Source: an uncultured Chitinophagaceae bacterium (GTDB taxonomy: Bacteria > Bacteroidota > Bacteroidia > Chitinophagales > Chitinophagaceae). From it: a DNA stretch of 64,000 nt. The translations under genes and the position numbers were made by a program. The stretch is from positions 1 to 64,000 of the forward strand of contig CALESY010000130.1 in assembly GCA_937919945.1 (NCBI GenBank), given 5' to 3'. Shown here piece by piece: positions 17,001 through 23,107 of this stretch (the stretch's first letter is position 1; each line of letters opens with the position of its first letter). The notes under the pieces were generated by a model. That model was given only the letters and a program-made list of their open reading frames with translations, searched no databases and had not been told where the DNA came from.

Positions 17001-20000
17001 CCAATTCAACAGCCCGGAAAAGAAACCCGAAAAACCATCATTCCTGCAAGCGATAGCCAGGGATACCTTATTTATCATGGATGAGTCACATAACAGCAGC
17101 GGCACATCCAACACCGGTAATTTTTTACAAGGTGTTATTGCACAAGCCAGCGGGGTGGTATACCTGTCCGCTACGTTTGCCAAACGCCCGGATAATATGC
17201 CTATCTATGCGGCCAAAACCGCTATTTCGGACTGTAATATGAGCCGTGACCAGTTAGTGGAAGCCATACAACGCGGTGGTGTCGCTTTACAGGAAGTATT
17301 GTCTTCGCAACTGGTGGCTGAAGGACAGATGATACGCAGGGAACGCAGCTTTGAAGGTGTTGAAGTCAATTATATCAGTTTACAGGAGCAGGCACAGGAA
17401 CATGCTGCCATCGCAGATAATATTACAGGCATCATCCGTGACATCATCAGCTTTCAAAAAGATTTTATTGACACCATCGTGGAAGAACTGGATACAATAG
17501 CTGTAGCTGAAGGCAAAGGGGTGGATAGGCGGGAAGGTACGGGTAAAGCAGGCGTTGATAATACACCCTATTTCAGCAAGGTGTTTAATATCATCAACCA
17601 GATGCTGTTCTCGATTAAGGCAGCGGCTGTAGCAGAACGTGCCATCGAACGGCTCAAGGAAGGGAAGAAACCTGTCATTGCGTTTTCCTCCACGATGGGC
17701 AGCTTTTTGGAAGACATGACGGATGAAAAAGGCTTGCCTGTCAGTGACGGTTCTGTGATCGTACCTGATTTTTCGGAAGTCTTGCGCAAGGGGCTGGATG
17801 GTGTGATGCGCTATACAGAAAAAGATGTAAACGGTACACCTATATACAAAACTTTTGAGATTACAGAACTTCCGCCTGAAGCACAGGCCGTGTACAATAG
17901 TATCCGCAAACGCATTGAAGAAATAGCAACCGGCATTTCAATCTCTCCGATTGATGTGGTGATACAGAAAATAAAAGCTGCCGGCTATACGGTGGCAGAA
18001 GTAACGGGACGTAAATATGAATTGCAATGGTTGGAAGCTGACAACCCTTTACATGATATACTGCCCGAAAATAGCAGCGGGAATCGAAAACAGGCAGGTG
18101 CTGTTATGCATAAGGCGATAGTGGCCCTGCGCAAAAAACTCAACACCAATGATGCGTTCCGTGAGTTTAATAATAATGAAACAGATGTATTGCTGATTAA
18201 CCAGAGTGGCAGTACGGGGGCATCAGCACATGCCATTGCCACTTCCAAAGTGGCCAAGGACAAAGTAAGGCAACGTGTGATGATTGTTTTGCAGGCAGAG
18301 CTTGATATTAATACGGAAGTACAGAAACGTGGGCGTATCAATCGCACCGGGCAATTACTCAAACCGATTTATGATTACATGACTTCCGCCATACCGGCAG
18401 AACTGCGCCTGATGATGATGCTCCAGAAAAAACTCAAATCACTGGATGCCAATACGGCTTCTAACCAGAAGCAGTCCTCGAAAATATTGGACGTGCCGGA
18501 CTTTTTGAATAAATATGGCGACCGTGTTGTTAAAGAGTACCTGCTGGAAAACCCCGCAATCAACAGGATGCTGGACGACCCGCTGCGGTTAAAGGATACT
18601 ACGGACAGTGACGGGGGTGAAGCACAGACTTTGGAGAACGCTGCCCATAAAGTAAGCGGACGTGTGGCGGTTTTATCTGTAAAAATGCAGCAGGAGTTTT
18701 ACGCAGAGATAACAGAACGATACAATGACTATGTAGCTTATATGCAACAAATCGGGGAATATGACCTGGAAATGGAAGCAATGAACCTCGAGGCGGAAAC
18801 GGTCAATAGTAAAATCGTGAAAGTGGGCAGCGGTTCAGGTAGTGTATTCAGCGAGGACAGCATATTGGAAACCGTACAGGCGAACGTGCTGCGCAAACCT
18901 TTTACGGCAACAGAACTTGACAACCTGCTCAAAGAAGCATTGCAGGGTGAAGATGCAGATAAAATCCGGCAGGATATTATCCGTGACTATAACGAAGAAA
19001 CGGCCATGGCGGCTGATATTGAAGAAAAAGAATTGTCTGAACGTTATAGTGAACTACATAAACGTATCCCCTTAGAAAAGAAGTTTCAGCGGCTTAAAAC
19101 GGATGCAGAACGTACGGCTTATTACGAAAACAGGACACAGCAACTGGAAGAAGCACATGCGAAAGCACTGAAGCAACTGCGTGAAAAAGCAGCAGCCAGA
19201 AAATTTTACTTAGAAAAACTGTTCCGCTTTTTTTATATCGGCCGCAACCTCAGCTTCCCTGTCAATAATGGCAGCGGCTATGCGGAATATGTGCCGACTG
19301 TATTTTTAGGCTTTGTCATTGACTGGAAGCGTAAAAACCCTTTCCTGCCATCTAAAATCAAATTGCGGTTTGCGCTCGCCAACAGCAATAAATATTTTGC
19401 CATACCGGCTTCCTTTGATGATATTGACAAGATTATAGGTGCGAGTGCGGAATTGCCCAAGCTGACGCAGGAACAGATACTGCATAACTGGGGGACGTAT
19501 ATCCAGCAAAACAATGCAGACAGAAAGACACGCCATATTGTAACCGGTAACCTCTTACAGGCATTCAGCGATTTCAGGGGCAAGCTGGTTAATTATACGA
19601 CCATAGACGGGAAAATAGAAAAAGGTATCCTGCTGCCCGATAATTGGGTCATGGATGAGCAGGTGCAGGATAAGGTCAGCATACCGGTTATTAAAGCGTT
19701 GCCACTTATCAAATCAATAACTACAGGGCATTCCATTGTAACGACTACCGGGATTGGTTTTGTAAGGCAACCCGATAATTACAAAATCATCGTGCCTATG
19801 TCACGCAAAGTAGCGGGTGATATTTATCTCGATAAGGATTTACTGGGATTGGTGAATGGCAACAATTTCAACAGGGTGGCAGACAGGATGGTAGCGCAAC
19901 TGCCATTACACCGTATAGATGATTTTATCAGCATCATACAGGACAGGCACACCTGTTCGGTGATGGTCAGCCGCTACCAGTTCAACCAGATGGAGAAGCA

Positions 20001-20148
20001 AACGGCGATATATAACAACAGAAAGCCGATACGCCCGCCCGGAGAAGAAAAAGAACATCCTGATGACGAGATGGAGTCGGAATTACTCCAGTTGGAAGCA
20101 GAAGCACTCAAACTTACACTACGCCTCAAATTAAGATTAACAGCATAA
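14071..20148 (+). CDS. Giant methyltransferase / MutS-I-like / strawberry-notch helicase (DarB-like)
   Basis: A 2025-residue protein. N-terminal N6-adenine methyltransferase: EPSAGNG from Glu151 and NPPFG from Asn211. Residues about 400-486 resemble the DNA-probing domain I of MutS (IVFLRNGDYYEVYG, then DITLT and a G-V-R-F-I end). A strawberry-notch-type SF2 helicase follows: Walker A GDQTGIGKG from Gly875, MDESHN with Asp1004, VVYLSATF, and motif VI QKRGRINRTGQ from Gln1418. The long C-terminal part includes coiled coil (about 1540-1720). The methyltransferase plus helicase plan is that of phage P1 DarB, a virion-packaged antirestriction protein. Related giants also occur on conjugative elements, so a processing role is possible. 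Confidence 0.8.
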   Translation: MIYEFSDHLSPTARYYSFADGGIAGLECSTDNYALYVQTVEQDLQQRSKQNKRSLAIRAAEMGIADQHTVKELTELAIVNTAREIAQIPGRTVAEKFNRLVELYHDQVNLSHRSSQSILLQQYSTPAPIGYLMGIFCGIDQLHQKGGYAFEPSAGNGLLTVAADPQRVYVNEVDTLRRKNLAGQGFAGVWNRDAAMPFFDVRHHFTAVLTNPPFGQLDTPVSISGYPIRSLEHLMAIYALDTMVSSGKAAIIIGGHTGWDDKGRIKAGKNRLFFNYLYHHYHVAAVIQLNGKQLYTRQGTGFNTRLILISGRKEKPGGVAPVYDQQKDTVTHSFEALFQRVVEAMQTAFHQDMITDKTTSTIHQNVHDAMNSEAQRLLQALRAKPLGESGTEDNQYAMAYTEYYLPLLDYYNHAIVFLRNGDYYEVYGKDTSFIKHLLPDITLTTFLCDSIYVGYITLDEEAVAKLTVLFRSMGVRFILTDSTEASYPVTRVDTGIAATLLWEITLEQFLQAEEQHYRQQVQTGQTYELPYKTEYVLLFNTLSGADIYKPHPANPYTHSGYRQLSQSAFRKRCLQIIHSYNVRLAMAMDIVISEPVLKDYPALKLKQDAKITYLKTIVHSGNRLNGSAQPFVMLPFDTFLQVCRDVQPLFAIPQKETLQGDEDETIVDHDALFEQFKEHKARDKNALYLFETPGTFVAFDEDAEVLAKTCNIGIIKMSANRAFKYFIAGSSKALLFARIAVLQDAGYNPVCIDYQRYHADTLTAHVDSELSRLLRQVSEQEEVKDKKGLGAPYQPSSNACIVLDTQVPDSMAFETHEALAAIKQAVGGDTDNFVRDRLGYPTKTALCKALSAEQTDAVMMAIYNVEARGQGMIIGDQTGIGKGRVAAAMIRYSCHQGMKPVFLTEKANLFSDLYRDLYAIGSGHLRPFIVNGRESKTDIKDEDGQIIYQAMPYSEQAAIMKTGKLPAGFDFAVATYSQFNSPEKKPEKPSFLQAIARDTLFIMDESHNSSGTSNTGNFLQGVIAQASGVVYLSATFAKRPDNMPIYAAKTAISDCNMSRDQLVEAIQRGGVALQEVLSSQLVAEGQMIRRERSFEGVEVNYISLQEQAQEHAAIADNITGIIRDIISFQKDFIDTIVEELDTIAVAEGKGVDRREGTGKAGVDNTPYFSKVFNIINQMLFSIKAAAVAERAIERLKEGKKPVIAFSSTMGSFLEDMTDEKGLPVSDGSVIVPDFSEVLRKGLDGVMRYTEKDVNGTPIYKTFEITELPPEAQAVYNSIRKRIEEIATGISISPIDVVIQKIKAAGYTVAEVTGRKYELQWLEADNPLHDILPENSSGNRKQAGAVMHKAIVALRKKLNTNDAFREFNNNETDVLLINQSGSTGASAHAIATSKVAKDKVRQRVMIVLQAELDINTEVQKRGRINRTGQLLKPIYDYMTSAIPAELRLMMMLQKKLKSLDANTASNQKQSSKILDVPDFLNKYGDRVVKEYLLENPAINRMLDDPLRLKDTTDSDGGEAQTLENAAHKVSGRVAVLSVKMQQEFYAEITERYNDYVAYMQQIGEYDLEMEAMNLEAETVNSKIVKVGSGSGSVFSEDSILETVQANVLRKPFTATELDNLLKEALQGEDADKIRQDIIRDYNEETAMAADIEEKELSERYSELHKRIPLEKKFQRLKTDAERTAYYENRTQQLEEAHAKALKQLREKAAARKFYLEKLFRFFYIGRNLSFPVNNGSGYAEYVPTVFLGFVIDWKRKNPFLPSKIKLRFALANSNKYFAIPASFDDIDKIIGASAELPKLTQEQILHNWGTYIQQNNADRKTRHIVTGNLLQAFSDFRGKLVNYTTIDGKIEKGILLPDNWVMDEQVQDKVSIPVIKALPLIKSITTGHSIVTTTGIGFVRQPDNYKIIVPMSRKVAGDIYLDKDLLGLVNGNNFNRVADRMVAQLPLHRIDDFISIIQDRHTCSVMVSRYQFNQMEKQTAIYNNRKPIRPPGEEKEHPDDEMESELLQLEAEALKLTLRLKLRLTA

Positions 20149-20167
20149 AGCAAAAAACAGTTCAGAT

Positions 20168-21991
20168 ATGAAATTAAACAGCACCAACTATTTTCAGCAG
20201 ATAGACAGTTATATGGATATTATCCGTTCAGATGCGGATTTTGAAGCTACTTACCGTTTTATCAATAAAGTAACAAAGAACGGGAAAGAACCGCAGAACC
20301 TGAACAAAAGCCCTGAGATCAAAGAAACGTTCAATCTGTTTTTACAAAACCTGAACAGCAGGGAGAGCAAACAGAAAAAAACAAACGCAAAAAAAGCACC
20401 GGATAAACAGGCTAAGAAGCCATTACAACCGAAACAGGAAACTACTACAAAAGTTGCAAAGGGAGTAATAAAACCTACGCCAAAGAAAAAGCCTGTAGCC
20501 CGGCACAAAGCTGTTCAGGTGGCGCATATACCTTCCGATATTGTATTGGTAAAAAAATATCTCGGGCTGCATGATAAAGAGAAAACCTATGAACAGTTGC
20601 TGGCGATATGGCGTGCATTCAACAAAGCGATTGTAGAAAGAAAAGTGATGAGAGGGTCGCCTTATCAGACAGATATAACAGCCATGAATAACAGCTTACT
20701 GATGGCAATTGACAGGGCAGCAGAAGCCGGCAGCATCCACCTGACAATACCTGAGGCGCGCTTACAAGTTTATCAGGAGATAGCCCACAGTGTGGAGCGG
20801 TCTGCGGGTGTCGGTATCCTCATAGAATACATCAACATATCAGGCAAGGCCGGGATACAGGAACGGGCTGAAAAACTATTGCGCCGTATCGAAAAAGCAG
20901 CAGCAGACGGCCACTTGAAAACAGACCGTTATGCCAAAGAGGTAAACAAGGCGAAGGCAGTGCTTAAAGCCTGCATAGACAGGGAAACAAATATGGTAGA
21001 TGTGAGTACCTACAGCCTGAGTGGAATCGGGGAATTATCGGTGTTCGGATGCACTTGTGAAGATGGGCTGGACGGGTTTAACAAGGCGCAAAACGCAGTT
21101 ATATATAAGCTGATGGAAGAGAAAGTGAAAAACCTCAGTGATGATGAGTTTGACAGGGCATTCGGTGATACCGTAGCACCGAGCCTCTGTAAAGCCATCG
21201 CACATAAATTAGTGCATAGTGGCTTGCTTACCATGAGCCTGTTGCGCAACCCGGCAAGGGTTGCCCGTGGGAAGGCGTTAGCGGGTACATCTTCATATGA
21301 TATGGAAACAGAATTGATGGATATGCGCCTGAAAAAAGCAGGCAGGCAACCGTATAAAAACAGTCCTGCAAAAACTGGCTTGCATGGTACTGGTGAAACT
21401 GAGATCGGTACTGCCGTTGCAGAAGACGTGCGTATTATATCGGCGAAGGAACTGGTCAGTAAGCAGTTCCGGACAATAGGGCTGAAAGGTAAATACAGGC
21501 AATTACTCGGAGACCCGGAACCGGGCTTTTCTGCTATGATATATGGTAAACCCAAACAGGGTAAATCTACCGTTGCCATTGACCTCGCTAAAGAACTGAC
21601 GAAACATGGAAAAGTCTTGTATTGCGCTTTTGAAGAAGGACACGGGCTTACATTAAAAGATAAAGTAGTACGCAACCATGCGGATGTACCGGGGCTTGAT
21701 TTTGCCGATAAGTTACCGCCGCATATAAAATCCTATCAGTATGTCTTTATTGATAGTGTCAGTGACGCAGGGCTGGATGAGCAGGCGTTCAAACAACTGA
21801 TAAAATCAAGTAAACCCAGTTCAGTGATTGGCATATTTCATGCGACAAAAGACGGAAAATTCAGGGGCGGGCAAACCTATGCGCATGATGTGGATGTGCT
21901 GATACGGGTCGAGGATGGCGTTGCATATGCACAGGGCAGGTTCGCACCACCCGGGGAAATGAATATCGCACCCTTACACACAAGGCTATGA
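20168..21991 (+). CDS. RecA/RadA-type P-loop ATPase, last gene of the operon
   Basis: A 607-residue protein. After a polar N-terminus with a Lys-rich linker (about 60-125) and a helical middle, the C-terminal ~160 residues form a RecA-like ATPase. Walker A is GKPKQGKST from Gly460, a glutamate follows strand 2 (YCAFEEGHG), Walker B is YVFIDSVSDAG, and the end has GGQTYAHDVDVLIRVEDG, as in RadA-type proteins. It could remodel DNA with the giant helicase or act in place of a packaging ATPase. It lacks recognisable FtsK/HerA or terminase signatures. It ends at a strong hairpin. Confidence 0.65.
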   Translation: MKLNSTNYFQQIDSYMDIIRSDADFEATYRFINKVTKNGKEPQNLNKSPEIKETFNLFLQNLNSRESKQKKTNAKKAPDKQAKKPLQPKQETTTKVAKGVIKPTPKKKPVARHKAVQVAHIPSDIVLVKKYLGLHDKEKTYEQLLAIWRAFNKAIVERKVMRGSPYQTDITAMNNSLLMAIDRAAEAGSIHLTIPEARLQVYQEIAHSVERSAGVGILIEYINISGKAGIQERAEKLLRRIEKAAADGHLKTDRYAKEVNKAKAVLKACIDRETNMVDVSTYSLSGIGELSVFGCTCEDGLDGFNKAQNAVIYKLMEEKVKNLSDDEFDRAFGDTVAPSLCKAIAHKLVHSGLLTMSLLRNPARVARGKALAGTSSYDMETELMDMRLKKAGRQPYKNSPAKTGLHGTGETEIGTAVAEDVRIISAKELVSKQFRTIGLKGKYRQLLGDPEPGFSAMIYGKPKQGKSTVAIDLAKELTKHGKVLYCAFEEGHGLTLKDKVVRNHADVPGLDFADKLPPHIKSYQYVFIDSVSDAGLDEQAFKQLIKSSKPSSVIGIFHATKDGKFRGGQTYAHDVDVLIRVEDGVAYAQGRFAPPGEMNIAPLHTRL

Positions 21992-22008
21992 TATGGGGTA
22001 TCATCAAA

Positions 22009-22037
22009 ACGGGGACAAACAAACTGTTTGTCCCCGT
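22009..22037. terminator. Bidirectional terminator between operon and repressor gene
   Basis: ACGGGGACAAACA and TGTTTGTCCCCGT form a perfect 13-bp stem with a 3-base loop, between the convergent genes ending at 21991 and 22052. On the minus strand the stem is followed by GTTTTGATG; on the plus strand it is followed by a mixed sequence. It closes the long rightward operon and probably also the leftward regulator gene. Confidence 0.8.
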
Positions 22038-22051
22038 TGTATGTATAGTAT

Positions 22052-22408
22052 TTATTTTTTCGATTGTAATAGCTGTAGTAGCTGTTCGCTATGTTTCCGT
22101 TCTGTTTCGAGCAGCCGTTCATACAGTTCTATGATTTTATCAACCGGATTATTCTGATAAAATACACTTTCTGTAATACTGCCTGAATTAAAAATACTCT
22201 GAGAGCCTGCCGTATCTAATTCCTTGATAAGTTCTTCAGGGAAATCAAGGATGCCGGCAATCAGGCTTAACATGTCGTCGTCGATCGTTTCTGCATTTTC
22301 AATCAGGGAGTAATTCTGCTGTGTCATATGCAGGCGTTGCGCCATGTCTAACTGTTTAATCCCTTTAAAACTTCTGAGCCTGCTGATATTTCTCCCGATA
22401 TGTTGCAT
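22052..22408 (-). CDS. XRE-family HTH regulator with C-terminal coiled coil
   Basis: A 118-residue protein. An XRE helix-turn-helix occupies the first ~65 residues (NISRLRSFKGIKQLDMAQRL, TQQNYSLIENAE). A short linker leads to a coiled-coil tail (IIELYERLLETERKHSEQLL) that probably dimerises. It is transcribed against the virus-like operon and away from the small gene at 22556, with a palindromic operator candidate in between. This is the arrangement of a phage- or plasmid-type repressor. The regulator at 51861 has the same plan. Confidence 0.75.
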   Translation of the reverse strand: MQHIGRNISRLRSFKGIKQLDMAQRLHMTQQNYSLIENAETIDDDMLSLIAGILDFPEELIKELDTAGSQSIFNSGSITESVFYQNNPVDKIIELYERLLETERKHSEQLLQLLQSKK

Positions 22409-22459
22409 GGATTGATATTTTACAGTGAGTAAGGTACAAATTTATGGTAAATGGTAAAA

Positions 22460-22477
22460 TACAAGCAAATGCTTGTA
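22460..22477. promoter_or_regulatory. Palindromic operator candidate
   Basis: TACAAGC-AAAT-GCTTGTA is a perfect 18-base palindrome 52 bases upstream of the XRE gene start, and another half-site TACAAGC occurs at 22481-22487. Its position between divergent genes fits autoregulation by the XRE protein, whose binding sites are usually short palindromes. Binding itself is inferred. Confidence 0.55.
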
Positions 22478-22555
22478 AGATACAAGCTGCTGTTTCAGAA
22501 GCTGTGGCTAAAAACATATTACTTCGTATAGAGAAAACCGAATTGAATTATCCGC

Positions 22556-22774
22556 ATGATGAAAACGAACACATACCCGGCATTTCCGTACCATGCATCT
22601 GAACTGTCAGCTTTTTTATTCAGTATTGACACGTTTATCGTATCGCTGAAAAACGGACAGATTATTCATTTTGTGGCTGATGATGCAGATGCCTTCAAGC
22701 AATGGTTGTATGAAAAAGGCGTCAGGGATATTAATAAAGATGACGGTGTGTCAGTAATTATGAGAAGTTTGTAA
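22556..22774 (+). CDS. Small unknown protein divergent from the repressor
   Basis: A 72-residue protein starting at ATGATG. It has a strand-helix pattern (FIVSLKNGQIIHFVADDADA, FKQWLYEKGVRDI) and no membrane segment or signal. Its position opposite the XRE gene, sharing the palindromic region, suggests it is controlled by that repressor. No family recognised; it resembles the small accessory genes common on Bacteroidota mobile elements. Confidence 0.5.
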   Translation: MMKTNTYPAFPYHASELSAFLFSIDTFIVSLKNGQIIHFVADDADAFKQWLYEKGVRDINKDDGVSVIMRSL

Positions 22775-23107
22775 TAAACTGACGGGCTGATTTACATAAA
22801 TATCAAGCAGAAATATTTAAAACTCATTGTCCCATGACGAAGTTAAAAAATGAACAATTAATAGTTATCTCTAAAAATATTTTTGCATAAATGCTTGACA
22901 ATGACAATGTTTTTTTTTTAAATTAGAGTTACCATTATATCACAACACAGAACAAACTACAAACATATAGCTTTATCAGAAACCGAGTAATGTCACCCGA
23001 GCCTTGGACTGGCACCCGTAATACTACCGATTTCTTTTGTTGAAATAGTGCGATTTATCGTAAACGGAATTATCAAATGGGAAACCCTGCCGTTTGATAA
23101 AAGTAAT
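22775..23107 (+). promoter_or_regulatory. Intergenic region with a consensus promoter for the RHS cluster
   Basis: No gene was found in this 333-base stretch. TATTTTTGC at 22878-22886 matches the -7 consensus TAnnTTTG exactly and adds the favoured C. A leader of about 215 bases would separate it from the first gene of the RHS cluster. The leader holds a T9 run and AT-rich sequence. A clear -33 TTTG is not seen at the usual distance. Confidence 0.5.

Noticed and set aside
317..21991. Tailed phage or GTA interpretation
   Set aside because: No large terminase, portal, HK97-type capsid with protease, tape measure or sheath could be recognised in the operon. The missing left flank means this is not final.
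317..21991. Conjugative element reading because of the strawberry-notch/methyltransferase giant
   Set aside because: Related giants do occur on conjugative elements, but no relaxase, coupling protein, VirB4/TraG ATPase or Tra genes were seen, while holin/spanin-like and lysozyme-fold genes were.
23048..23107. Upstream start of the barrel protein gene
   Set aside because: The extra 20 residues precede an otherwise ideal signal peptide and would bury it; the ATG at 23108 is preferred.
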